DNA from: Calditrichia bacterium | Lineage (GTDB): Bacteria; Calditrichota; Calditrichia; RBG-13-44-9; J075 | Assembly (NCBI GenBank): GCA_020635015.1 | Contig: JACKAP010000002.1 | Location: forward strand, 310,001 to 374,000 | Direction: 5' to 3' | DNA length: 64,000 nt | Shown here: piece by piece, positions 49,573 to 57,942 of the stretch | Layout of the letters: each line of letters begins with the position of its first letter | Position numbering within the stretch: position 1 is the stretch's first letter | Made by a program: the position numbers and the translations under genes | Notes under the pieces: generated by a model | The model's input: the letters and a program-made list of their open reading frames with translations, nothing else | The model's database searches: none | What the model was told of the DNA's origin: nothing

Positions 49573-50775
49573 TCAACTTTTACGGCGGGACTTGCGGGCA
49601 GTGAGGGTCTCGGCATGGGTGAGACCGGCTTTGCCGAATTTTTCCTGGAGTTGGTCCATCACCTTCTCCAATACGGCTTTGCGCTGATTTTCGACATCCC
49701 ACAGGCTGGTCTGACTCCCGGCTTCCGCCACCAGGTGGCTAACCCCTACCCCGATCAGGCGCACCGGCTTTTTCAACTCGCCGAACTGCTCGAACAGTGC
49801 CTTGCAGACCTTGTAAATATCCTCGGTCAGGTTGGTGGGATGGGCCAGGGTCTTATTGCGGGTAAAGGTGGAGAAATCCTCAAAGCGCAGCTTCAGATGA
49901 ATGGTCTTGCCACGATAGTCTTTTTTGCGCAGGCGGGTGCTGACTTTTTCCGCCAGGTAGAGCAGGGTGCTGTTGAGCAGTTCCCGGTCGTTGTGATCCT
50001 CCCCGAAAGTCGTTTCGTGGCTGACCGATTTGATCGCTTCCCGCTCCACCACCTCGCGCTCGTCGATTCCCCGGGCCAGGCGGTGCAGATGCGGTCCCAT
50101 CTTGCCGAACTTCTTTTCCAGCACTTCCAGAGGATACTCCCGCAACTGCCGCACGGTGACGATGCCCAACCGCGCCAGATTCTCTACGGTCTTCTTTCCC
50201 GCCCCCCACAGTTTGGTCACCAGCAGGGCGTCGAGAAAATCCTGCACCGCTTCCGGGGGGATGATGGTCAACCCATCCGGCTTCTGATAATCGGAGGCGA
50301 TCTTCGCCACGCTTTTCGAGTTGGAAATCCCCACCGAGGCGGTCAGGCCGGTGACGGCATGAATACGGGCTTTAATCGCCGCTCCCAACTTGGCAACGCC
50401 CCCGAACAGATGGACACTGCCGCTGACATCCAGGAAGGCCTCGTCCACGCTAACCACCTGGATTAGCGGGGTGAATTCTTCTAAAATCGCAAAAATTTTC
50501 CGGGAATAGGAGGCATAGAGGGCGCCGTCCGGTTTGCGGTAGATGCCGTGAGGACATAGCTGGTAAGCACGGGAGATCGGCATGGCGGAATGTACCCCGT
50601 AAGGCCGGGCTTCGTAGGACGCAGTAGAGACCACCCCCCTTCCCCGTCCGCCCCGGGGATCTGCTCCCACGATCACCGGCTTGCCGCGCAGTTCGGGATG
50701 CTCCAACTGCTCGATAGCAGCAAAGAAGGCGTCCATATCGACATGGGCAATCACTTTTCTCCAGTCCGGGGTCAT
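49573..50775 (-). CDS. dinB: DNA polymerase IV (Y family)
   Basis: 400 residues. Catalytic motifs are HVDMDAFFAAIEQLEHPELR (first Asp near residue 13), STASYEARPYGVHSAMP (fingers), and VVSVDEAFLDVSGS (the SVDEAFLD acidic pair near residue 106). The helix-hairpin-helix (LWGAGKKTVENLARLGI) and little-finger domain (YRGKTIHLKLRFEDFSTF) follow. It copies damaged DNA without proofreading. The C-terminus is basic. It overlaps the preceding gene by four bases (ATGA), so the two are co-translated; no LexA box was identified. Confidence 0.96.
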   Translation of the reverse strand: MTPDWRKVIAHVDMDAFFAAIEQLEHPELRGKPVIVGADPRGGRGRGVVSTASYEARPYGVHSAMPISRAYQLCPHGIYRKPDGALYASYSRKIFAILEEFTPLIQVVSVDEAFLDVSGSVHLFGGVAKLGAAIKARIHAVTGLTASVGISNSKSVAKIASDYQKPDGLTIIPPEAVQDFLDALLVTKLWGAGKKTVENLARLGIVTVRQLREYPLEVLEKKFGKMGPHLHRLARGIDEREVVEREAIKSVSHETTFGEDHNDRELLNSTLLYLAEKVSTRLRKKDYRGKTIHLKLRFEDFSTFTRNKTLAHPTNLTEDIYKVCKALFEQFGELKKPVRLIGVGVSHLVAEAGSQTSLWDVENQRKAVLEKVMDQLQEKFGKAGLTHAETLTARKSRRKS

Positions 50776-51458
50776 AGCTGCAGGACCATCAACACGATCA
50801 CCAGGCTGCCGATTGCTGCGTAGGCGAGATTACGGAAAACACTGTCTTTGCTCTCAGGGGAAGCAATATTGGTGGCATCCCCTTCCTGCACGTTTTGAGT
50901 CGGAATCTTAAACGTGCCCTCCATGCTGAAATGCTCCGAGGCGCTGTCCCCGGCAGCAGGATATTGGAAGGATGCCTGGATAGCGCCATTCACCGTGCCG
51001 CTGATGGGGTCGCTCTCAATTCGGTAAGTGCCGTTATGATCATGCGCATAAAGGCGCATACGGGTAAACCGGCCATTGGGATTGATAAACAGGTTGGAAT
51101 CGGCAGCGCTGACAACGACCTCCCCGTTAATCGAATTGCCCAGATCAACATAAAAATCATAGGGCACGGTATCTTCCTCCCCGCCGTTGTTCAGGATCAT
51201 ATGCAGCACGTAATGCTCCCCGGCGTCAAGCTGAGGATAATAGTAAAACACCGTAGCGCCTTTTTCCTGTACCTGCAGGGTGGTATCATAATCGATCGAG
51301 ACATTTTTGTAAAGATCGACGCCGCCAATGTAATATTTCACTGCGGGCCGGTCGTTGATCTGCACCATTACTTCGCCGAAATTATCCACTTCCACCTGGG
51401 GGAATACCACATTCATGCACAGTGCAGCAACAACCCAGATCCGCCAGATATTTTTCAT
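50772..51458 (-). CDS. Unknown secreted beta-rich protein with C-terminal membrane anchor
   Basis: 228 residues; GAGG precedes the ATG at 51458. A Sec signal (MKNIWRIWVVAALCMNVVFPQ) leads to a region that begins as a PEGA-like or pedestal fold (MVQINDRPAVKYYIGGVDLYKN, ATVFYYYPQLDAGEHYVLHM) and ends in a hydrophobic tail (LAYAAIGSLVIVLMVLQL). I do not recognise the family. The four-base overlap with dinB is odd, since a surface or periplasmic protein has no evident link with a translesion polymerase. Confidence 0.75.
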   Translation of the reverse strand: MKNIWRIWVVAALCMNVVFPQVEVDNFGEVMVQINDRPAVKYYIGGVDLYKNVSIDYDTTLQVQEKGATVFYYYPQLDAGEHYVLHMILNNGGEEDTVPYDFYVDLGNSINGEVVVSAADSNLFINPNGRFTRMRLYAHDHNGTYRIESDPISGTVNGAIQASFQYPAAGDSASEHFSMEGTFKIPTQNVQEGDATNIASPESKDSVFRNLAYAAIGSLVIVLMVLQL

Positions 51459-51473
51459 GAATTCCTCATTCCT

Positions 51474-51563
51474 TAGTTGTTAGTTGTTGGTTGTTAGTTG
51501 TTGGTGATTGGTTCTTAAGAAAAGCTGTCATCAATCACCAACAACCAACGACCAATAACAAAA
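51474..51563. repeat. Inverted repeat of GTTGTTGGTTGTTAGTTGTT words
   Basis: Left arm 51474-51515, right arm about 51530-51563 (CAATCACCAACAACCAACG...). Same family as 17671 and 43581. Confidence 0.68.
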
Positions 51564-51617
51564 ACCGAAAACTTCAAATACAATTGCTTCCTCACAAACA
51601 GGACAAGTCCTCAACCA

Positions 51618-52754
51618 TCATTTCTTCTCCCCCCGGGAAATGATCGCCTCTACCCGCTTCATCACCTCGGCGTCATGCTCGAAGGTATTGTCGAGATAGA
51701 TCTTATAGTATTGCTGGGCCTGAAGATATTTTTCCTCCCGCTCGGCCAGAAAGCCCAGGTAGCGGTAGGCCGGCCAGAATTCCGGCCGGATCTGAACGAT
51801 TTTCTCGAAATAGGGTTTGCCGGCGCTGTATTCGCCGCGGTCGTAGAGCATATGCCCCAATTCGAACAGAATATCGACATTGAGGCTGTCGAAAGCCAGC
51901 ACCAGGTTGAGCTGCTCCCGCGCCACTTCCGGCTTGTCGAACCTCAGGAAATAACGGGCGCGGTAGAGGTAGATCTCCGGATCGCGCTTCATATACACTT
52001 CCGCCGCGTTGAGATGGGAAATCGCCTCATGATAATCGCCCAGCGCATACTTCGCAAACCCAAGGTGCTTCAGCGCCACCGGATCATCCTTGATCAGGGC
52101 GGTGTAACGCTCTAACGCCTCCACCGACTTTTGATATTCCCCGGTCTGATATAAGCATAACCCCAGCCATTTCCAAAGCACGGTGCGGGGTGGGTGGCTC
52201 ATTCTTTGATAGGATTTCAGGTTGTCGATCGCCAGCGGGTAAGTGCCTTTCAGGTAGTATGCAATGCCCAGTTTCAAATAACCGTCCGTAGAATCGGGAT
52301 AGTTTTTCACCAGGTGTTTGAGATAAGACGCAGCGTTCTCGTGATCGCCGGCATCCAGGTATAGCTTGCTGAGGCGGGAGAGCACATCGGGGTGGGCACT
52401 TTTGTATATCAGGCAGGTTTCGTAGGCGGCGATCGCCGAATCGGGTTGGTCGAGCTGTTCCCAGAGCCATCCCCGGATCTGGTGAAAATTGGCCAGGCCG
52501 GGGTTGTAATAAACCGCCGAATCCAACAGCGCCAGGGCCTGGGGAAAACGGTTCTGGCGAATTTCATCCTCGGCCAGATAGTAGAAATTATAAGCAGCCT
52601 TGGCGCGGTCCGGCGATTTATTACGGCCGGCCCTACCGGCGCTGCAGTTGAGGAGGATCAGGGCGCAGAGACTGACCAGCGCAATCACCCAAAGCGGCAT
52701 CCCGGATAATAGTTCATCCCGGTTTTCCCGCTCGCTGTGTTCGGCGCCATTCAC
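51618..52754 (-). CDS. Tetratricopeptide-repeat protein, membrane or lipid anchored
   Basis: 378 residues. The GTG at 52754 is preferred because GAGGAGGAG lies just upstream. Residues about 19-38 form one helix (MPLWVIALVSLCALILLNC) ending in LLNCSAG, compatible with a lipobox if the protein starts at the internal ATG 52700. About nine TPR units follow, for example YYNPGLANFHQIRGWLWEQL, ALKHLGFAKYALGDYHEAIS and ILFELGHMLYDRGEYSAGKP. TPR arrays scaffold protein complexes. The partner is unknown. Confidence 0.85.
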   Translation of the reverse strand: MNGAEHSERENRDELLSGMPLWVIALVSLCALILLNCSAGRAGRNKSPDRAKAAYNFYYLAEDEIRQNRFPQALALLDSAVYYNPGLANFHQIRGWLWEQLDQPDSAIAAYETCLIYKSAHPDVLSRLSKLYLDAGDHENAASYLKHLVKNYPDSTDGYLKLGIAYYLKGTYPLAIDNLKSYQRMSHPPRTVLWKWLGLCLYQTGEYQKSVEALERYTALIKDDPVALKHLGFAKYALGDYHEAISHLNAAEVYMKRDPEIYLYRARYFLRFDKPEVAREQLNLVLAFDSLNVDILFELGHMLYDRGEYSAGKPYFEKIVQIRPEFWPAYRYLGFLAEREEKYLQAQQYYKIYLDNTFEHDAEVMKRVEAIISRGEKK

Positions 52755-52847
52755 AAGTGCTCCTCCTCATGCTTATGCTCTATTTAAGCATTCTACCCCA
52801 AAAAAGTTTCCCGGGTGGAACGATAAGCATCGAAAGTAACACAAATC

Positions 52848-53930
52848 TCAGGTGATATTCAACACATTCTCAAAAATAGTGCGCACGCTGTGGCGGGTGA
52901 TCTCCGGATAAAACAGGCCGGGATACTGACGGGCGCTTTCCAAATCCCGGGGCAATTCCAACTGCGCCTGAGAAACGCTGTAGAACCAGCGGTTTTCCAG
53001 CATGTATTCGGCCAGGTACGTCTGCTCGGTCTGCCCGGGGGTGGGAATCAACAGCGCCGGCTTGCCCAGCTCCGCCAGTTCCATCAGAGTGGAATATCCC
53101 GGGCGGGAGACGACCATCCGGGCCTGGTTAAAGAGGCGCGACATGGTTTCCCGGGGCAGGTGGGCATATATTTTCAGATCGGGGCGGTCGAGGAGCAGAT
53201 CCGCCGACTCGCTCTTTCCCAGCACCACCACTTTTCGACCCGGCACCCGGTCGATACCGGCCAGGATTTTTTCCTCCAGCAGGGTGCGCTGAGGCTCCGG
53301 TCCGGAGATCGTCACCAGCAGGTCGAGGCTTTCATCGCCCGAATACTTGCAGACACTGGAAAGCAGGCCGCCGTAAACATAGCGATTGCGGTCATGGGGC
53401 AGACGGCTGAGTTTGCCACTGAGCAACCCTCCCCGGGGCCCCGGCAAGTCGGGAATGATCACCCGGCGGTACTGGCGGTGATAATGGAAGTTTAATTGCG
53501 CGGGCAGGCCCTCCAACCTTTCCAGGGCCGGCGGCAGGGCAAAATAGATCTGGTGACTGATGAAATAGGAAGGCACTTGGGGGTGATACATTCCGTAGCA
53601 ATGGTCGCTGACAATCAAATCCGGCTTAAACTCCGCCACCACCCGGCGGCAGCAACGATTCTCGGCGCGGATCATTCGCGCCAGACGGGGAGCCTGCAGG
53701 GCCAGCTTCAGCAGCAACCCCTCCCCCCGGCTGTATTCGATGGCGTAATCCGGGGTTTGCACATAAGGGCATTCCGGCAGCTCGCGGCGCAGGAAGGCCA
53801 GAGAACGGCCGCTGCTGCCCAGGAGCACCTCCCAGCCTTGATCGCGAAATTCCCGCATCAGCGGAAGGCTGCGGGTGGCATGCCCCAGTCCCATGTTGAG
53901 GGTGGCGTAAAAAACCCGCCCGGCGCTCAT
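52848..53930 (-). CDS. MurG/MGT-like (GT-B) glycosyltransferase family protein
   Basis: 360 residues. The start at 53930 overlaps the hydrolase stop by four bases (ATGA); an upstream start would lie inside that gene. The N-terminus VFYATLNMGLGHATRSLPL is the GxGHxxR loop of GT28-like enzymes, LIVSDHCYGMYHP follows, and the C-terminal half has ARMVVSRPGYSTLMELAELG and KPALLIPTPGQTEQTYLA, the nucleotide-sugar site as in MurG. The family often glycosylates lipids or small molecules. The acceptor is unknown. Confidence 0.85.
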   Translation of the reverse strand: MSAGRVFYATLNMGLGHATRSLPLMREFRDQGWEVLLGSSGRSLAFLRRELPECPYVQTPDYAIEYSRGEGLLLKLALQAPRLARMIRAENRCCRRVVAEFKPDLIVSDHCYGMYHPQVPSYFISHQIYFALPPALERLEGLPAQLNFHYHRQYRRVIIPDLPGPRGGLLSGKLSRLPHDRNRYVYGGLLSSVCKYSGDESLDLLVTISGPEPQRTLLEEKILAGIDRVPGRKVVVLGKSESADLLLDRPDLKIYAHLPRETMSRLFNQARMVVSRPGYSTLMELAELGKPALLIPTPGQTEQTYLAEYMLENRWFYSVSQAQLELPRDLESARQYPGLFYPEITRHSVRTIFENVLNIT

Positions 53931-54601
53931 GGCGCTGCCGGCGCCTGCTGATGAATCCACTCCGCCACCACTTCGGTCACTTTCGAGAGGGTCTCCGGAT
54001 AGCTGATCCCCTGCCGTATCAGCACTTTAAAGGAGTGGTCTCCTCCCTCTACCCAATGCAGCCGGGCGCGGTCGCGCAAGCCGTTGAGGGTCGACTGCAG
54101 CAGGTCCATCCGGGCAAAACCGTCACGGGTGCCCTGCACAAAGAGCATCCGTTGCGGCAAGGGGTAGAGATAATCATCGCGGATCTCGTCATACTTGCCG
54201 GGCGCATGCAGGGGGTAGCCCAGGAAAACCAGCCCGTCGACTTGAGGAAACTCGCCGGCCACCATAGCGGCAATCCGCCCGCCCATGCTTTTACCGCCGA
54301 TGAAAAGCCCGCGGTATTTCATGTTTTCCCCGACCCATTCGATAACCCGCTTCCAACTGTCTTCCAGCACTTCCGAGCGGTCGGGCAGCTTTTTGCCCTC
54401 CGTCTTATAAGGAAAGTTGAAACGCAGTACCGTCACCTCCCGTTTCTGCAGGCCGTCGCTGATGGCATTGATAAAGGGGGAATGCATGTCATTTCCAGCG
54501 CCGTGCGCCAGGATAAACAGCGGCTGATCCGGCTCCGGCCGCTCCGGTAAGGCGATTTCGATCTTCTTGTTTTCGTAGAGGGTTAGCGTTTCCACGACCA
54601 T
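53927..54601 (-). CDS. Alpha/beta hydrolase, KANL3/Tex30-like family
   Basis: 224 residues; GGGAG six bases before the ATG. The fold shows LFILAHGAGNDMHSPFI (oxyanion loop), nucleophile GGKSMGGRIA (Ser near residue 105), acid GTRDGFARMD and HWVEGGDHSFK (His). This matches the small alpha/beta hydrolases related to human TEX30/KANSL3, usually of unknown substrate. Translationally coupled to the glycosyltransferase downstream. Confidence 0.87.
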   Translation of the reverse strand: MVVETLTLYENKKIEIALPERPEPDQPLFILAHGAGNDMHSPFINAISDGLQKREVTVLRFNFPYKTEGKKLPDRSEVLEDSWKRVIEWVGENMKYRGLFIGGKSMGGRIAAMVAGEFPQVDGLVFLGYPLHAPGKYDEIRDDYLYPLPQRMLFVQGTRDGFARMDLLQSTLNGLRDRARLHWVEGGDHSFKVLIRQGISYPETLSKVTEVVAEWIHQQAPAAP

Positions 54602-54640
54602 GGTGTTCTCCCGTAATGAAGTATTCGTAAATTATAATCT

Positions 54641-54720
54641 TCGATTGTTAATGGGTTGATGGGTGAATGGGGAAAAACGGACCTCCCGCCCACTAATGTA
54701 AAACCCATTAACCCATCGAA
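54641..54720. repeat. Inverted repeat of TTAATGGGTTGATGGGT words
   Basis: TCGATTGTTAATGGGTTGAT (54641-54660) faces AACCCATTAACCCATCGA (54702-54719). It lies between the hydrolase and rpsA. Confidence 0.72.
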
Positions 54721-54792
54721 CTAAGCAGATTTTTTACCCATTGCGATGACCCACATCACCGGCCGGGAAAATAGTTCCCCGGCAGAAAATGA

Positions 54793-54819
54793 AAAGGGGC
54801 ACCTTGCGGGTGCCCCTTT
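54793..54819 (-). terminator. Intrinsic terminator of rpsA
   Basis: 11-bp arms AAAGGGGCACC / GGTGCCCCTTT (54793-54803, 54809-54819), loop 5 nt, T-rich tail on the minus strand, 47 nt after the rpsA stop. Confidence 0.88.
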
Positions 54820-54865
54820 ATCATCGAGAGAAGTCATCAGAAACAAAGCAACGGCGTCGTATGAA

Positions 54866-56995
54866 TTATTTACCCGCTTCCGTATCGCCTTCGGCGGCAT
54901 CGTCTTTCGTATCCGGTTCCGCTTCATCTTTCGTCTGCTTGGCCGCTTTGCTTTTGGATTTTTTCGCGCTGCTGTCGTCTCCGTCGGTATCCGTCTCCGC
55001 TTCCGTTCCGCTGTCGCTCGCTTTCGCCGTGGTCTTCTTCGCTTTCGCTGCCGGTTTCGCTTCCGCTTCCGCATCCGCCGGACTGTCGCTTGTTTCTGCT
55101 ACTGACTCAGCCTCTTCTTCGTCTTTGCCTTTCTTCTTGGCGGCGGCTTTACGGCCTTTACCCTCTTCCGGCAGCTCTTCCAGCTCCGGCACTTCCTCGA
55201 CCATATCCTTGAGGGTGGTCGTGGTGAGGGCGTGCTCCGCCATATATCCGTCGATAATTTCCTTCTCTTTGCCCTTCAGGTATTCGCTGACCGAGAGCAC
55301 GATCCGTTTGTTCTCCTTATCGAACTCGATCACCTTCAGGGGCAGATCGTCGCCCACCTTGAAGTGGTCGGCGGCGCGCTTGATGTTCTGCTTGCCCAGC
55401 TGGTTGAGGGGCACAAAGGCATCCACACCCAGCGGCAGGGTAACGATCACCCCTTTATCGATCAGGCGCACAATTTTGCCGGTCGCTTCGGTGTTCACCT
55501 GGTAGGCATTCTCGAAGGCATCCCAGGGATTGGCTTCCACTTGCTTGTGACCAAGGGCGATCCGCCGCTCTTCTTTATTGATATCCAGCACCACCACTTC
55601 AATCTCCTCGCCCTTGCGAATCACTTCCGAAGGATGGCGAATCTTGCGGGTCCAGGAGAGATCGGAGATATGCACCAGGCCGTCCACCCCTTCTTCCAGT
55701 TCCACGAAGGCACCGAAAGGGGTAAGGTTGCGCACCACCCCTTTGTGGCGGCTGCTGACCGGGTATTTGACTTCGATATCTTCCCAGGGATCGGGGGTGA
55801 GCTGCTTCAGGCCGAGGGAGATCTTGCGCTCTTCCGGCTCGATGCTCAGCAGCACCGCTTCCACCTGCTCGCCTTCCTTGAGGATCTGGGCGGGATTTTT
55901 CACGTGGTGCGACCAGCTCATTTCCGACACGTGGATCAGGCCTTCGATGCCATGCTCCAGTTCCACAAATGCGCCGTAATCGGTCAGGCTGACCACTTTG
56001 CCTTTCACTTTCGAGCCCACCGGGAAGCGCTGGGCAATGTTCTCCCAGGGATGGGGCTTCAGTTGCTTGAGGCCCAGGGAGATGCGGGATTTATTCTCGT
56101 CGAAATCCAGGATCATCACATCGATCTCTTCATCGAGATTGACCAGTTCGCTGGGATGGTTCACCCGGCCCCAGGAGAGGTCGGTGATGTGCAGCAGGCC
56201 GTCTACCCCGCCGAGGTCGATGAACACCCCGAAGTCGGTAATGTTCTTCACCACCCCGCGGCGCACCTGGCCTTTTTGCAAGGTTGAGAGGATTTCCGCC
56301 CGTTTGCTTTCCAGCTCTTTCTCGATGATCGCACGGCGGGAAACCACAATATTCTTACGCTGGGCATTCACTTTCACAATTTTCAGGTCGAGGGTCTGAT
56401 TCACGAAGGCGTCGAAATCGCGGATCGGCTTCACATCCACCTGGGAGCCGGGCAGGAAGGCATCGACCCCTTCCAGGTCGACCACAAAACCGCCCTTGAT
56501 CCGCCGGGTAATGCGGCCCTGGATCACTTCGCCGTTCTCGTGTACACTCATCAAGCGGTCCCAGGTGCGCAGGAAGTAGACCTTGCGCCGGGACACCTGG
56601 ATGTTCCCTTCCGCATCTTCCGGGGACTCCAGGAAAAGTTCCACATCGTCGCCAACCTTGAATTTCTTCAGGTCGATAAATTCTTCGATCGGGATAATGC
56701 CTTCGCTTTTGAAGCCCAGGTCGACGATCACATGGGTGGCGCCGATCTCGGCAATGGTTCCTTTGACAATATCGTCTTCCTTAAACTTCTCGAAACTCTG
56801 CTCATAGAGATTCATCAAGAAAGAAGGATCGTCCTCTTCCGAGGCCATCATCGCTTCCAGGTCTTCCAGCTTTACCACCTGGCCGGGTTGAAAACCGCCT
56901 TCCTTGGTGCCTGCCGGTTGGGTTTCTTCGACAGACGGGGTTTCAGCTTGCACATCCTCTGTTTCAAGCTGTTGTTGTTTAACATCATCACTCAT
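54866..56995 (-). CDS. rpsA: 30S ribosomal protein S1
   Basis: 709 residues; GAGGTGATTAA precedes the ATG. Six S1 domains can be counted, beginning GTIAEIGATHVIVDLG, GRITRRIKGGFVVDLE, GVVKNITDFGVFIDLG, GKVVSLTDYGAFVELE, GVVRNLTPFGAFVELE and GKIVRLIDKGVIVTLP. An acidic, low-complexity N-terminal ~75 residues and a C-terminal ~120-residue tail alternating Ala/Glu and Lys (KAAAKKKGKDEEEAE; KPAAKAKKTTAKAS) extend it well past the ~557 residues of the E. coli protein. It holds mRNA on the small subunit during initiation. Confidence 0.96.
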   Translation of the reverse strand: MSDDVKQQQLETEDVQAETPSVEETQPAGTKEGGFQPGQVVKLEDLEAMMASEEDDPSFLMNLYEQSFEKFKEDDIVKGTIAEIGATHVIVDLGFKSEGIIPIEEFIDLKKFKVGDDVELFLESPEDAEGNIQVSRRKVYFLRTWDRLMSVHENGEVIQGRITRRIKGGFVVDLEGVDAFLPGSQVDVKPIRDFDAFVNQTLDLKIVKVNAQRKNIVVSRRAIIEKELESKRAEILSTLQKGQVRRGVVKNITDFGVFIDLGGVDGLLHITDLSWGRVNHPSELVNLDEEIDVMILDFDENKSRISLGLKQLKPHPWENIAQRFPVGSKVKGKVVSLTDYGAFVELEHGIEGLIHVSEMSWSHHVKNPAQILKEGEQVEAVLLSIEPEERKISLGLKQLTPDPWEDIEVKYPVSSRHKGVVRNLTPFGAFVELEEGVDGLVHISDLSWTRKIRHPSEVIRKGEEIEVVVLDINKEERRIALGHKQVEANPWDAFENAYQVNTEATGKIVRLIDKGVIVTLPLGVDAFVPLNQLGKQNIKRAADHFKVGDDLPLKVIEFDKENKRIVLSVSEYLKGKEKEIIDGYMAEHALTTTTLKDMVEEVPELEELPEEGKGRKAAAKKKGKDEEEAESVAETSDSPADAEAEAKPAAKAKKTTAKASDSGTEAETDTDGDDSSAKKSKSKAAKQTKDEAEPDTKDDAAEGDTEAGK

Positions 56996-57097
56996 TTAAT
57001 CACCTCATTTTGGATTTAGTTTTCCCTTAGTGGGAATTACACAGCCGCCAAAGTTAATAGGGAGGTCAAGGATATCAAAATGTTTTTTAATTTTCGC

Positions 57098-57191
57098 GGA
57101 GGGCGGAGAGCAGAGGGCGAAGGGCGGATTGAATCAATAAATGCCTGAGGCAATGTTCTTCTGTGTTAATCCGTGTAATCCGTGGACAAAA
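57098..57191. repeat. Low-complexity GGAGGGCGGAGAGC words and an ATCCGTGTAATCCGTGGAC word
   Basis: 57098-57133 is a run of GGGCGGAGAGCAGAGGGCGA words; 57162-57191 is a single arm of the family at 33876. The rest of 56996-57338 shows no gene; it holds the divergent promoters of rpsA and the efflux operon. Confidence 0.6.
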
Positions 57192-57338
57192 AGTCTTTCT
57201 CTCCCCCACCTCAATAAACTCTCACCCAGATTTTTTAGATAAATCACTTTTACCAGCTATTGATCTATTATATATTTGATAGAATTTTTGTTCAGGTTTT
57301 ACCGGTTCATCCATAAAGTCGAAGATAGTTCACGATTC

Positions 57339-57812
57339 ATGATAAATTTTATCCAGAATAAAAGGCTCCGCCGTAACCTGAGCCTGCTCTTCAGCAGCCT
57401 ATTTGCGCTTCACTTCCTGCTGCTGCACGGCGGGTGGTCCGGGTTCGTCTTGTGCATCGGCAATGACGGCCATATTGCGGTGGAGCGCAGCGCCGGGGAT
57501 GCGAGTTGTTCCGAGGCTGACATACGGCTCCATCCGGAGACGGCTGCCGTGCATGCCCTGGATTGCATCGACCTCGCCAAACAGCATTGCGGCGACTGCC
57601 GGGATATTGCCCTGATCTCCAATTGCCAGGATGAACCGGCCCGCCAACCGCAAAAGCCGGTTGAGGTGCATCCGGTGCTGCCGCCGGTGATGGCGGCATT
57701 TCTGGGCGACCCCCGTGGAATTGAACACGGCCATCAAAAGCCAACCACAAGCTTTCCAATTATACCCCATTATCATTTAGCCGCTCTTCACAGCACGGTA
57801 TTGCTGATCTAG
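57339..57812 (+). CDS. Small secreted Cys/His-containing protein of a metal-efflux operon, unknown function
   Basis: 157 residues from the ATG at 57339 (an upstream TTG at 57276 is possible; neither has a clear ribosome site). A signal-like helix (NLSLLFSSLFALHFLLLHGG) precedes SGFVLCIGNDGHIAVERSAG and a small domain with five Cys (LCIG, ASCSE, LDCIDL, HCGDC, SNCQD). Proteins with this LCxGxDGHxxxE start are, as I recall, common beside TolC-CusB-CusA genes; the Cys and His residues could bind the exported metal. The C-terminus is Pro/His-rich. The role is unknown. Confidence 0.65.
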   Translation: MINFIQNKRLRRNLSLLFSSLFALHFLLLHGGWSGFVLCIGNDGHIAVERSAGDASCSEADIRLHPETAAVHALDCIDLAKQHCGDCRDIALISNCQDEPARQPQKPVEVHPVLPPVMAAFLGDPRGIEHGHQKPTTSFPIIPHYHLAALHSTVLLI

Positions 57813-57829
57813 CCTGACTTATATCCCGT

Positions 57830-57903
57830 TATAAAAGCCCGTAGGGCGTCCCACGGCAGCACCGGGCCTTCAGGCCTGACCCTTGTTTGGCCCTGCGGGC
57901 CTA
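57830..57903. repeat. Short palindromic words (CGGGCCTTCAGGCCTGA; GGCCCTGCGGGCC)
   Basis: Several overlapping short inverted repeats fill the 130-nt gap before the TolC-like gene. They might attenuate read-through, but no T-run is present. Confidence 0.5.
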
Positions 57904-57942
57904 ATACGTACTGATTACATCCGAAATAAAAGTGAGTGAGAT

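Noticed and set aside
57391..57776. Minus-strand frames opposite the small Cys-rich gene
   Set aside because: The plus-strand frame has a signal peptide and fits the efflux operon; the antisense frames have neither.
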